Source: Dyadobacter sp. CY323
GTDB lineage: Bacteria; Bacteroidota; Bacteroidia; Cytophagales; Spirosomataceae
DNA length: 64,000 nt
Reading direction: 5' to 3'
NCBI RefSeq assembly: GCF_021390245.1
Contig: NZ_JAJUXH010000012.1
Coordinates: 1 to 64,000 of the forward strand
Shown piece by piece: positions 25,273-33,954 of this stretch (its first letter is position 1; each line of letters starts with the position of its first letter). The translations under genes were made by a program, and so were the position numbers. Below the pieces are notes generated by a model. The model was not told the DNA's origin. It ran no database searches and saw only the letters and a list, made by a program, of their open reading frames with translations.

Positions 25273-28038
25273 TTACTGTTTTTCAAAATACATCCAGTCG
25301 ATATGGAAAAGCGGACCTTTTATCTTTTCATTTTTAAAAACAAAAAACAGGTCATGTATACCCGCGGGCGCAGCGACCGGCAACAGGATTTCTTTCCAGC
25401 CGTGCTTCAAATCATCGATTTTCCCTGCTGCCAGATCTACTTTCCCTACTAATGCACCATCCTTGCTGCCCTGCCGCAGCTCAACCGTCCCGCCCGCGCC
25501 GTGTTCCTGCACACGCAACCTGATATTCCGGATGCCTTTCAAGTCAATCGCATCGAAACGCGTATATTTCCCATTGGTAATGTTGGCGATATAAGAAACG
25601 AAACCGGTGTTCTTCGTCGCAATGACCACGCCCACATTTCCTTCCTGATAATCTTCCAGCTGCACCAACGGGTTTTTTAGAACAATGTAATTGGCTGATT
25701 TCAAAGATTCTATCCCATTCGCACCTTTATCCGAATAAGAAGCCTGCAGTACATATGCGCCCTCATTTCCCTTGCCTACGTGCTCACTCAGTTGCAACGT
25801 ACCGGAAAGCGGCATGGCTTTTTTTGGTTTGCTCAAAGATAAAATGTAATCAGCGAGCTCAGCGGCATCTTTTTGCCGAAGATCGGGATGTGGCGGCATC
25901 GGGTAACTTCCCCAGTTTCCACTACCGCCGGAGATGATTTTTTTAGCAAGAAAATCGCTTGCGCCCACCTGGCTACGGTATTTTTTGGAAATTTCCTGCA
26001 AAGCCGGACCAATCGACTTAGTAGACATGGTATGACAGGTTTTACAATCCAGCGAAGCATAAAGCTTTGCAGCTCCTGCATATTGAATGTCGGCATCCGT
26101 AGAAGTCAGCGCGCTGGCGAGATCTTTGCCGAATGGCAGGTACGTGAAACCGGTTTTGATTATCGCCGGGTCAATTCTCCCGTCTTCTTTGTCCGTTACT
26201 TTAATGTTATATGGAAACGAAGTATTGTCCCAGTAAAAACTGCGGTTCGCCGCCGTTTCTATTTTTACTTCCGGGGGCGCATTACCGACCTTAAATTCCG
26301 TAGTCGCCGTGGATTTGCCGCCATTCTGGTCAGTAACGGTGAGGACGACCTGATGTATACCCGGCTTTGTAAACGTGGCGGTCAGTTGCGGACCGGTACC
26401 GGAAATTCCTTTTCCAGACCAGGCATAAGTCAGCTTGTCGCCCGGATCAAAATCCCTGGAATTTTCAGCAGAAAGCGTCACAGTCAATGGTGCCGCTCCG
26501 ATAGTCTTTCCTTTAATGTCCAGTTTAGCGATCGGATTCCGGTTTCCTTCCGAGTATTCGACGCGGATGATTCCAGAATCTGTATTTCGGGCAAACCAGT
26601 TCGTGCCATATGCCAGCAGGTAAATCGCCCCATCGGGCGCAATGCGCATATCCATCGGTGCCACCATTTTCAGCTGAGGCAAAAAGGGCTCCATACTCAC
26701 GTAATCGCCATTTGCATCCATCGTTACCGCCATGATCCATTTCCGGACCCATTCATAAATGAACAGTTTTCCATTGTAGTAATCCGGCAATTTGTAAGGT
26801 GCATTCGCGTACAAGTCACTGTAATAAACCGGCCCGGCCATAGCGCTGGCAGCACCTTTCCCCACCATCGGCCATTTTTTGGACGGACCTTTTCCGTACC
26901 AGATGAATGCAGGCTGCGCGGGCGGCAGTTCTTTCACACCAGTGTTATTAGGCGAATCGTTAATCGGTTTTAGCGGATCTTTCCCCGGGCCTTCTTTTTT
27001 TGTTTCAAAATCATAATCCGGAAACACTTCATTATCCCCCAGAAAATAGGGATAACCAAAAAAACCCGGCTTACGGGCCTGATTGATTTCGTCATAACTT
27101 AGCTTTCCCTCGCTCGCAGGAATCTCAGTATCCGGGCCTACGTCGCCCCAGTACACATATTTTGTTTTCGGATCCACCGAAATCCGAAATGGATTGCGCA
27201 CTCCCATGGTATAGATCTCCGGCTTTCCTTTTGAACCGTCTTTCGGAAAAAGATTTCCGTCGGGAATGCTGTAAGATCCGTTCGCCGTCGGTTTAATCCT
27301 CAGTATCTTACCTCTAAAATCGTTGCTATTCGCAGTCGAAGCCTGATCATCGGCCAGCTCCCTGCCCGGGCGTTCGTCTGTTGGATTATGGCCTTCGATT
27401 TCTTCCGCATTGGTATTATCCCCGATTGACAAGTACAACAATCCATCTGCATCAAATGTAAGATAACCCGCTGAATGACAGCAATACTGGCGTTGAGTTG
27501 GAACTTCCAGCAACACTTTTTTGGAGGCCTGATCAAGCTTTTTGTCTTTCAGCTCAAACCGCGCCAGATGACTCACACTTTTATCCCCGGCAACACCATA
27601 GTAAAAATACAGCCAGTTAGTGTTCTTGAAATCCGGATCGGCCGCGACACCGAGCAAACCATCCTCGATCCCGCTGAACACATTGAACTGCGCAATCGTC
27701 GAAAGTTCTTTGGTTTTATTATCAAAATACCGCACTGCCCCTTTCCGCTCGGCGACTACAATGTCGTAGTTAGGCAGCAATGCGATCTCCATCGGTTCGT
27801 CGAGGCCGGAGACCAGTGTCGTGTAAGTAAAACGGCTCGAATCCGGGCCAGCTTTTGCTTCAACCGGTCCCATTTTCAACTTCCCCGGGCTGGCAAATGG
27901 TGCAAAAGTTAACGGCTGTTTTCGCGGAACGGAAGCGAGGCAAAACAATCCGATGGTAAACAACCCGGCAAGAAATCTCACTTTTTTCAATTGATAAGAG
28001 TTTAAAAGGAACAAGTACCAGATAGCAAACGAGCGCAT
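25273..28038 (-). CDS. PQQ-type sugar dehydrogenase with PKD, cytochrome c and CBM domains
   Basis: About 921 residues from the ATG at 28038; the longer frame to 28176 overlaps the divergent toxin-antitoxin leader. After an N-terminal export segment comes a soluble glucose/sorbosone dehydrogenase propeller (about 55-470, LPNYDIVVAERKGAVRYF, GLLYLSIGDNTNAEE, TMGVRNPFRISVD). A PKD domain (about 480-570) and a single cytochrome c domain (about 630-720) follow; the haem site is CKTCH, with a Met ligand likely in SYPMPPHPD. The C-terminus is a CBM6-like beta-sandwich (740-921, VQLEDYQEGNVGVVIA, LRVQEHGAGGTVEL). Electrons from sugar oxidation would pass to the built-in haem. Exact sugar unknown. 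Confidence 0.83.
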   Translation of the reverse strand: MRSFAIWYLFLLNSYQLKKVRFLAGLFTIGLFCLASVPRKQPLTFAPFASPGKLKMGPVEAKAGPDSSRFTYTTLVSGLDEPMEIALLPNYDIVVAERKGAVRYFDNKTKELSTIAQFNVFSGIEDGLLGVAADPDFKNTNWLYFYYGVAGDKSVSHLARFELKDKKLDQASKKVLLEVPTQRQYCCHSAGYLTFDADGLLYLSIGDNTNAEEIEGHNPTDERPGRELADDQASTANSNDFRGKILRIKPTANGSYSIPDGNLFPKDGSKGKPEIYTMGVRNPFRISVDPKTKYVYWGDVGPDTEIPASEGKLSYDEINQARKPGFFGYPYFLGDNEVFPDYDFETKKEGPGKDPLKPINDSPNNTGVKELPPAQPAFIWYGKGPSKKWPMVGKGAASAMAGPVYYSDLYANAPYKLPDYYNGKLFIYEWVRKWIMAVTMDANGDYVSMEPFLPQLKMVAPMDMRIAPDGAIYLLAYGTNWFARNTDSGIIRVEYSEGNRNPIAKLDIKGKTIGAAPLTVTLSAENSRDFDPGDKLTYAWSGKGISGTGPQLTATFTKPGIHQVVLTVTDQNGGKSTATTEFKVGNAPPEVKIETAANRSFYWDNTSFPYNIKVTDKEDGRIDPAIIKTGFTYLPFGKDLASALTSTDADIQYAGAAKLYASLDCKTCHTMSTKSIGPALQEISKKYRSQVGASDFLAKKIISGGSGNWGSYPMPPHPDLRQKDAAELADYILSLSKPKKAMPLSGTLQLSEHVGKGNEGAYVLQASYSDKGANGIESLKSANYIVLKNPLVQLEDYQEGNVGVVIATKNTGFVSYIANITNGKYTRFDAIDLKGIRNIRLRVQEHGAGGTVELRQGSKDGALVGKVDLAAGKIDDLKHGWKEILLPVAAPAGIHDLFFVFKNEKIKGPLFHIDWMYFEKQ

Positions 28039-28178
28039 CTGGCACTTCGCAATTTCAAAAAAAGGCGGCAAAATGTTATCACAAATCAAATGAAATACCT
28101 CAATCGAAACTCCATTTTCAATTAAATGAATTAGAAAATTGTTATCTTGGCATGTCACAAAAAGGCTCAAACACACTT

Positions 28179-28406
28179 ATGACGATACAAGAACAAATTC
28201 AGCAGGATGTAAACCTGGTTTCAGAAAATAGCATTCTGCAAACTCAGTTATTTGATTTTTTGAAGCTTCTAAAAGCCAATCTACCATTCCGTCGCAATGT
28301 GCAACAAGTCCTGTCTCACGCCGGAGTGATTGATGATGCAGCAGCATCCGAAGTTACAAAAATCATTAATGACGAGTTTGGACAGATTGACGGCGAATGG
28401 CACTAA
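28179..28406 (+). CDS. Antitoxin-like partner of a PIN toxin
   Basis: About 75 residues from ATG 28179 (84 from ATG 28152). The protein is helical without a recognisable DNA-binding fold (IQEQIQQDVNLVSENSILQ, FLKLLKANLPFRRNVQQVL). It overlaps the PIN toxin by 10 bases. TATCTTGG at 28143-28150 is close to a -7 element and would favour the second start. The antitoxin role comes from position and size. Confidence 0.75.
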   Translation: MTIQEQIQQDVNLVSENSILQTQLFDFLKLLKANLPFRRNVQQVLSHAGVIDDAAASEVTKIINDEFGQIDGEWH

Positions 28407-28786
28407 AAAAAATCGCTCTTGATACCAATGTTGCAATAGAAATTCTAAACAACAACGCTTCGACAATCCAGGTTTTGTCTGAATTCGACCTCATTTACCT
28501 TCCGGTTGTTGTGTGCGGAGAATTGCTCTACGGAGCGAAAAATTCCAGTAGAATTTCCTATAACTTACCTAGATACGAGGCATTTATATCCGATTGTGAA
28601 ATTCTCAATACCGTCGAGCCGGTAGCAATAGAATATTCAAATGTCAAAAAACAATTGAAAGAAAACGGCTCCCCTATCCCCGAAAATGACATATGGATCG
28701 CTGCTATCTGCATTGTCTACGACATCCCCCTATTCACTCAAGACGGACACTTTGAATACATATCCGGATTAAAGCGATTTAGCTAA
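28397..28786 (+). CDS. vapC: VapC-type PIN-domain ribonuclease toxin
   Basis: A 129-residue PIN protein. The four acidic active-site residues are present: D9 (ALDTNVAIEIL), E42 (CGELLYGA), D98 (IPENDIWIAA) and D116 (FTQDGHFEYI). VapC toxins are Mg-dependent RNases that often cut tRNA or rRNA. The gene overlaps its partner by 10 bases and is followed by a heptamer array. It looks intact. Confidence 0.92.
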   Translation: MALKKIALDTNVAIEILNNNASTIQVLSEFDLIYLPVVVCGELLYGAKNSSRISYNLPRYEAFISDCEILNTVEPVAIEYSNVKKQLKENGSPIPENDIWIAAICIVYDIPLFTQDGHFEYISGLKRFS

Positions 28787-28793
28787 CCCCCTT

Positions 28794-28824
28794 TCACATC
28801 TCACATCTCACATCTCACATCTCA
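28794..28824. repeat. Heptanucleotide array (TCACATC) ending on a stop codon
   Basis: Four perfect tcacatc units (28794-28821) run directly into TCA at 28822-28824, which on the minus strand is the TGA stop of the MBL-fold gene and is in phase with the units. The sense-strand unit is GATGTGA. The same unit and phasing appear at 59087-59138. Confidence 0.85.
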
Positions 28825-29580
28825 CTTAACAGTATACCAATCCCTCAACCTCACATCAATCTTTGAATCACCGGCATTTACCAATTTCTTGAATGCATCG
28901 GTGTCGCTGAAACCCTTTTGACCGCGGTAGTGATAGGGGTAAACGATTTTTGGCTTAAACTCCAAAACTGCTGAACTGGCTTCATTAATATCCATGGTGT
29001 AAGGCAGGTTCATGCAAACAAATGCCACGTCGATGCTTTTCAATGCGCGCATTTCCGGAATACCGGACGTATCTCCGCTGATGTAAACCGTTTTATCGCC
29101 GAATTTCAGGACATACCCGTTACCTCTTCCTTTGGTATGACGTGATTCTGCGGTTTCGGGCATGTTATACATCGGGATAGCTGTGATCGAAACATCCAGT
29201 TTGCTGATCGTCTGACCGTTCCCGATCACCGTCGTTTTCGCTTTCAGCTTGTCCGACATCTTGTCCACAACAGCCTGAGGTGCAACGATAACTACCTTTC
29301 CAAGATCCAGCGCATCCAATGTAGCCGGATCGAAATGGTCGCCATGAATGTCGGTGATTACGATCAGATCCGGCGCGGCAATTCCAGTAAATGTTTTTGC
29401 ACCGCCATAAGGATCGGCATAAATCGTCTTTCCGTTCCAGGTTAGTGCCAGCGTCGCATGATTCAGCGGCTGCACCTTCAGATCTCCTTTTGAGGTTTTA
29501 ATGGCATCCGCCGCCGGAAGTTGCGCGCGGGATTCCAGTGCAATTGTAAATACGAGTAACAGAGCAAATAATGTTCTCAT
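28822..29580 (-). CDS. Secreted MBL-fold metal-dependent hydrolase
   Basis: A 252-residue metallo-beta-lactamase-fold protein with signal peptide (about 1-19). The metal motif is ITDIHGDHFD (residues 75-84), so the first His of HxHxDH is Asp77. The second-metal ligands D81 and H82 and later candidates (ISGDTSGIP, YPYHYRG) are present. It resembles UlaG/UPF0173-like hydrolases (LNHATLALTWNGKTIYADPYG). Substrate unknown. Its stop codon is part of a heptamer array. It is probably monocistronic. Confidence 0.8.
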   Translation of the reverse strand: MRTLFALLLVFTIALESRAQLPAADAIKTSKGDLKVQPLNHATLALTWNGKTIYADPYGGAKTFTGIAAPDLIVITDIHGDHFDPATLDALDLGKVVIVAPQAVVDKMSDKLKAKTTVIGNGQTISKLDVSITAIPMYNMPETAESRHTKGRGNGYVLKFGDKTVYISGDTSGIPEMRALKSIDVAFVCMNLPYTMDINEASSAVLEFKPKIVYPYHYRGQKGFSDTDAFKKLVNAGDSKIDVRLRDWYTVK

Positions 29581-29744
29581 CGTTTGATTTGGTTTGTTTT
29601 TCCCAAAGTTAGGTTTCGGCTGGTTGTTTGCAACTCGTAACAGTGTTTATTAAGGGATAAAAAATTTGATTCCCAGCAGCTACTTTTTCAGATTATACAG
29701 TCTACCTAATATAACGACTTCAAACTAATCCAAAAAGTGAGACA

Positions 29745-29912
29745 ATGGAATTGAGCCCAATCAAAAACGGAGAACAGTATGACCTCATATTAAAATGGAT
29801 CGATGCGCAATTCAATAAAACAGGTGCGGTTGAAAAATCTGAAAGCGATAAAATAAAAGCCGCATTAGAGCTCATCAAAATATTCGAAGACGAGCACTAC
29901 CCAATTTTGTAA
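29745..29912 (+). CDS. HigA N-terminal stub, solitary
   Basis: A 55-codon gene starting at ATG 29745. MELSPIKNGEQYDLILKWID and IKIFEDEHYPIL match the N-terminal dimer/toxin-binding domain of the longer HigA antitoxins (COG5499 type). These usually continue after HYPI into a helix-turn-helix domain; here a TAA follows at once and no HTH is encoded in any frame downstream. No HigB-type toxin is adjacent. It may be a decayed antitoxin or a deliberately short anti-toxin domain. Confidence 0.6.
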   Translation: MELSPIKNGEQYDLILKWIDAQFNKTGAVEKSESDKIKAALELIKIFEDEHYPIL

Positions 29913-29931
29913 TCCTTCTCAACTATTCCAT

Positions 29932-30240
29932 ATGCCTATTAAAGTCATCAGATGTCGGATCCGCTTCTATATCTCAATTGCACTCATGTTTACACTTTCA
30001 GCTATTTCCTTTATGTCAGTTGCTGCTCGCGAGGAAGAAACTCTCGGCGATGACGCCTTTCTCAATTTTATGGCAGATAGCTTTCAGGTATTTCGATTTC
30101 CATTGCTAACACTTATTATCGACTATCTACACTTTGAGGACGAAGGATTTTTTGTGCTTGCCCTGATGCTGAATGTTCTCTTTTACGCAAGCCTGATAGA
30201 AATAATGATTTCATTAATCTCAGCGCAAAAACGCTTTTGA
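29932..30240 (+). CDS. Small membrane protein of unknown function
   Basis: 102 residues with a basic N-terminus and two or three hydrophobic segments (about 12-31, YISIALMFTLSAISFMSV; about 54-66; about 74-95, FFVLALMLNVLFYASLIEIM). No family is recognised. It begins 19 bases after the HigA stub and may be co-transcribed with it. It converges on the glucarate operon. Confidence 0.5.
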   Translation: MPIKVIRCRIRFYISIALMFTLSAISFMSVAAREEETLGDDAFLNFMADSFQVFRFPLLTLIIDYLHFEDEGFFVLALMLNVLFYASLIEIMISLISAQKRF

Positions 30241-30274
30241 TTAAAATCGAAACCTGATCGTAAGTACAGAGATA

Positions 30275-31570
30275 CTACCACCTGGTAGCCCTAAACTTCC
30301 AGCCCGGCACTACCTTTTGCATTTCGATTTCATCGTCCCTTTTTTGCAAGCCGCAAGCCAGATAATTCTCGTGGAGACGTTGTAATGCCTCCCGGTCCAG
30401 TTCGACGCCGAGTCCCGGGCCGGTCGGAACCAGTACCGAACCTTCCTCAAATTTCATGCGTCCGCCGATGATGATTTCGTCCGATTGCCAAGGGTAATGG
30501 GTGTCCAACGCGTACGGAACCTCGGGCAAAGCAGCTCCCAGATGCACCATCGCCGCAAGCGAGATTCCAAGATGACTATTTGAATGCATGGACAAGCCGC
30601 GGCCGAACGTTTCGCAGATCCCCGATAACGTCATCGAAGATTTCAATCCGCCCCAGAAATGATGATCGCTGAGAATAATATCTTCCGAACCGATCGCGAT
30701 GCTTTTTGGGATTTCTTCGAATGAAGTCGTGCACATATTCGTGGCCAGTGGCGTTTTCAATGACTTTCTGACGATCGCCATATTTTCCTGACCGCGCACG
30801 GGATCTTCGAGATATTCGAGAAAATGCTCCATTTCCTTCCCATACTGAATGGCAGTTTCCACTTTCCAGATCGCGTTGGGGTCGACCCGCAGAGGAACTT
30901 CCGGGCCAAATGCGTCGTATAATGCCAGCATGGAATCCACTTCAACTCTGGGTTCAAAAACGCCGCCTTTTAGTTTGATCGACTTAAAACCAAACTCTTT
31001 GCACATGGCTTTTGCCTGATTCACAATGCTTTGTGGGTCGAGTGCGGCGGCTTGTCTGGCGGCGTCCCAGCCGGTGGCATTCGGATCAGTACCAAATTCC
31101 AATTTACCACCTGCACCTTCGTATTTATAAAAAAGGTAGGCCGAAAACGGCACGCGGTCGCGCATTTTTCCGCCGAGGAGGTCCACAACCGGCCGGTTTG
31201 TGATCTTACCGATGATATCCAGGCATGCCACTTCTACCGAACTGAAAATATGTACAAGTTTTCTCTGGTCCCAGGGCGCATCGCCGCGGGTTGCCGCCGT
31301 TTCTTTTCCAAAGTAATTGACAAGCGTTTGCCGGATGTCATTCAGCTGAAAAACATCTTTTCCGATCAGTAAATCACGGGCTTGTCCAAGTGCCTCATCA
31401 ATGCTTTTGTTACCCGGAATTTCACTTACTCCGCTGATCCCATCATCGGTAACCAGCTCAACAACAGTCCGTAATGCATAGGGTGCGTGTAAACCGGCAG
31501 CATTCAGCAAAGGTGGATCGACGATTGCAATGGGGGTAATGTAAATGTCTTTGATAACCGGACCTGACAT
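30275..31570 (-). CDS. gudD: Glucarate dehydratase (enolase superfamily)
   Basis: A 431-residue enolase-superfamily enzyme that dehydrates D-glucarate to 5-keto-4-deoxy-D-glucarate. Diagnostic positions are the catalytic Lys motif IKLKGGVF, the metal Asp in LRVDPNAIWKV, EYLEDPVRGQENMA and the His-loop SMHSNSHLGISLA that supplies the catalytic His of the GlucD subgroup. Length matches the family. It is last in a four-gene operon (aldolase, permease, reductase, dehydratase), 24 bases after the reductase. Confidence 0.93.
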   Translation of the reverse strand: MSGPVIKDIYITPIAIVDPPLLNAAGLHAPYALRTVVELVTDDGISGVSEIPGNKSIDEALGQARDLLIGKDVFQLNDIRQTLVNYFGKETAATRGDAPWDQRKLVHIFSSVEVACLDIIGKITNRPVVDLLGGKMRDRVPFSAYLFYKYEGAGGKLEFGTDPNATGWDAARQAAALDPQSIVNQAKAMCKEFGFKSIKLKGGVFEPRVEVDSMLALYDAFGPEVPLRVDPNAIWKVETAIQYGKEMEHFLEYLEDPVRGQENMAIVRKSLKTPLATNMCTTSFEEIPKSIAIGSEDIILSDHHFWGGLKSSMTLSGICETFGRGLSMHSNSHLGISLAAMVHLGAALPEVPYALDTHYPWQSDEIIIGGRMKFEEGSVLVPTGPGLGVELDREALQRLHENYLACGLQKRDDEIEMQKVVPGWKFRATRW

Positions 31571-31594
31571 AGAGAGAATGGTTTTAGGTAAAAT

Positions 31595-32461
31595 CTATTT
31601 TTGATTTACAGAAAGGTATAATGCACTGTGATCCAGCTCACTATTGCCCATTTCAATGGCTTTTTCAAGTTGCGTGGCGACTTGCCGGGTTGCATTCAGT
31701 TCTACTTCGAGCTGTTTTCCGGTTTCCAATGCTATGTTCAGGTCTTTCTTGTGCAGCTTGATTTTAAACCCGGGTTTAAAGTTCTTATCGATCATTCGTT
31801 TGCCATGCAGGTCGAGGATACGACTTTGGGCAAAACCTCCGAGAAGTACTTCCCGCATTTTTTCAAGATCAACCCCGGCTTTTTCAGCGAGCGTAAATGC
31901 CTCAGCTACTGCCTGAATGGTGATGCCGACGATCATTTGGTTGCAGGCCTTTGTGGTTTGTCCCGCTCCCGCCGATCCGATGTGTATGATATTTTTACCC
32001 ATTGCCTGAAAAACCGGCAAAGCCCGCTCGAAAGCCGACGCATTCCCCCCCACCATAATGGACAAACTCGCTGACTCCGCGCCCACCTGTCCGCCGGAAA
32101 CGGGCGCATCCAGTGCCTCAACTCCTTTTTCCCCAAGAACCTGATATAAATTACGCGCAACCGACGGCGCAATGGTAGACATATCGATAAACAAAGAGCC
32201 TTCCTTAATGCTGTTCAAAACGCCGTCAGTACCTGTCACAACTTCATTTACCTCGGGAGAATCGGGTAGCATGGTAATGACAATGTCACTGGTTGCGGCG
32301 AGCGTTTTCACATCTTCGAACACACTGGCACCCGCATTTTGTAAATCCTGAACCCCACCACTGGACTTCAAAACCTGCACCTCATAACCTGCTTTCAACA
32401 AGTTCAGCGCCATGGGCTTACCCATGATCCCGAGCCCGATAAATCCGATTTTATCCATCAT
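31595..32461 (-). CDS. garR: 2-hydroxy-3-oxopropionate (tartronate semialdehyde) reductase
   Basis: A 288-residue beta-hydroxyacid dehydrogenase. The Rossmann motif is GFIGLGIMGKPMALNLL. The substrate-binding motif is DAPVSGGQVGAESASLSIMV and the catalytic Lys is in GAGQTTKACNQMIVG. It would reduce tartronate semialdehyde, made by the operon's aldolase, to glycerate with NAD(P)H. The family also includes 3-hydroxyisobutyrate dehydrogenases; the context decides for GarR. A glycerate kinase is not present in this operon. Confidence 0.9.
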   Translation of the reverse strand: MMDKIGFIGLGIMGKPMALNLLKAGYEVQVLKSSGGVQDLQNAGASVFEDVKTLAATSDIVITMLPDSPEVNEVVTGTDGVLNSIKEGSLFIDMSTIAPSVARNLYQVLGEKGVEALDAPVSGGQVGAESASLSIMVGGNASAFERALPVFQAMGKNIIHIGSAGAGQTTKACNQMIVGITIQAVAEAFTLAEKAGVDLEKMREVLLGGFAQSRILDLHGKRMIDKNFKPGFKIKLHKKDLNIALETGKQLEVELNATRQVATQLEKAIEMGNSELDHSALYLSVNQK

Positions 32462-32490
32462 CTATTTTCTTTATTTTACTCAAAAACCTT

Positions 32491-33954
32491 TTAAATCAGC
32501 GGGAAGAATTTTGCCGCTATCATAATGACGAATAATCCGACGGTTCCCATGATGACCAGCATGGGAGAAAATGTTTTTAATGCTTCGCGCTCGGTCAGGT
32601 TACTGATTTTTACAATGATCCAAAAACCGGCGTCATTCATCCACGGTACCACTTTGGAGCCGCACCCAATCGCTAATCCGAGATATAACGGATGAAATTC
32701 CAGATGCTCGCTTGTTGCCAATCCGGACAAAATTCCGGAGGCGGTGATCAATGCGACGGTGGCTGAGCCCTGCGCCGTGCGGACGATGGCGCTGATCACA
32801 AAGGCCATCGGGATCAATGCCATTTGATAGTCTTTCGTCATTTCACCGATCCGGCCGCTAATGCCGGTTTGCTGTAAAATACCGCCGAATGCCCCGCCCG
32901 AAGAAGTGATCAGGATAATGACCCCGCCACTCAGTAACGCCGCTTGAACAAACGAAGTAAGCCCGTCTTTTCCAACCCGTTTTTGTTTCCAGAGAACAAC
33001 CAGCGCGATCAATCCGCCGATGATCAATGCGATGTTTTTGTCTCCCAGCAGGCTGATCACTTTCAGGATCATTGTGGAAAAATCGGATGTTAATGTAAGT
33101 TTCTCAGCTTTGATCAGGGATTTTAAAATATTATCCGCGCAAATGAAAACGAGTGGAAATACAACCGGCATGAGTGCGACTCCGAGTGACGGTAGCTGCG
33201 AATCTTCCCGCGCAGACAGCGCTTGAATGTCCTCCAAACGTGCATCCAGCGAATCCCGAAGTGCAATCGGCCATTTTTTGTTGGCCCATTTAGCAAAAAA
33301 ATACCCGACAGAAATGGTTACCAGGCCCAGCAATGTCCCGCCGGCCATCATCATACCAATCGGGATATTCATTTCACCGATCAGGAACAACGGTCCGGGT
33401 GCGGGTGGTACGAACGAATTGGCCATTGCTGCGCCGCCGGTAATGACGAGAATCAGCATCAGGTAATTCTTTTGAATGCGCATACTCACGGCTTTGGCGA
33501 GCGGGATCATAAGAAAAATGACGATATCGAAAAAGACCGGAATGCCCAGGAAAAAGCTGCTGATCAGAAAAGCGAGTGGCGCATTGTCGATACCGATGAA
33601 GTTGAGCATCGACCGGACGATCCTTTCTGCCGCCCCGCTTTCGAGCATGCATTTACCGATAATCGCCGCCATCGCGATCAGAATGCCGATCTTTCCGCAG
33701 GTAGCCCCAAATTCCGTGGCAATCCGTTCGCCGATACTTTTTGCTGCTAGTGCTTTTGCAGCCATTTCGGTAGCTCCTTTTGAAATGGCGAATTGCTCAA
33801 TGGAAGCCGCCGGTGTTAATAATGCCACCACAAACGCGGCGATCAAAAGTGCGAGAAACGGATGGAGCTGCAACACAATGATGCCGCCGACCACGATGAC
33901 AACCCCGACCAGCAGGATGAAAAGCGGATCTCCGGCAAATGATGATAACGTCAT
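32491..33954 (-). CDS. GntP-family proton/sugar-acid symporter
   Basis: A 487-residue permease with about 12-14 hydrophobic segments, consistent with the GntP family (gluconate, idonate, galactarate-type substrates). Recognisable parts are GGAMANSFVPPAPGPLFLIG and VRTAQGSATVALITASGIL. Operon context predicts D-glucarate or galactarate as substrate. The ATG overlaps the aldolase stop by 4 bases (33951-33954). Confidence 0.9.
   Translation of the reverse strand: MTLSSFAGDPLFILLVGVVIVVGGIIVLQLHPFLALLIAAFVVALLTPAASIEQFAISKGATEMAAKALAAKSIGERIATEFGATCGKIGILIAMAAIIGKCMLESGAAERIVRSMLNFIGIDNAPLAFLISSFFLGIPVFFDIVIFLMIPLAKAVSMRIQKNYLMLILVITGGAAMANSFVPPAPGPLFLIGEMNIPIGMMMAGGTLLGLVTISVGYFFAKWANKKWPIALRDSLDARLEDIQALSAREDSQLPSLGVALMPVVFPLVFICADNILKSLIKAEKLTLTSDFSTMILKVISLLGDKNIALIIGGLIALVVLWKQKRVGKDGLTSFVQAALLSGGVIILITSSGGAFGGILQQTGISGRIGEMTKDYQMALIPMAFVISAIVRTAQGSATVALITASGILSGLATSEHLEFHPLYLGLAIGCGSKVVPWMNDAGFWIIVKISNLTEREALKTFSPMLVIMGTVGLFVIMIAAKFFPLI

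Noticed and set aside
25873-26973. 366-codon plus-strand frame
   Set aside because: Antisense to the PQQ/PKD/cytochrome gene; the protein is Arg/Phe-rich with no domain, a typical shadow of a GC-rich gene.
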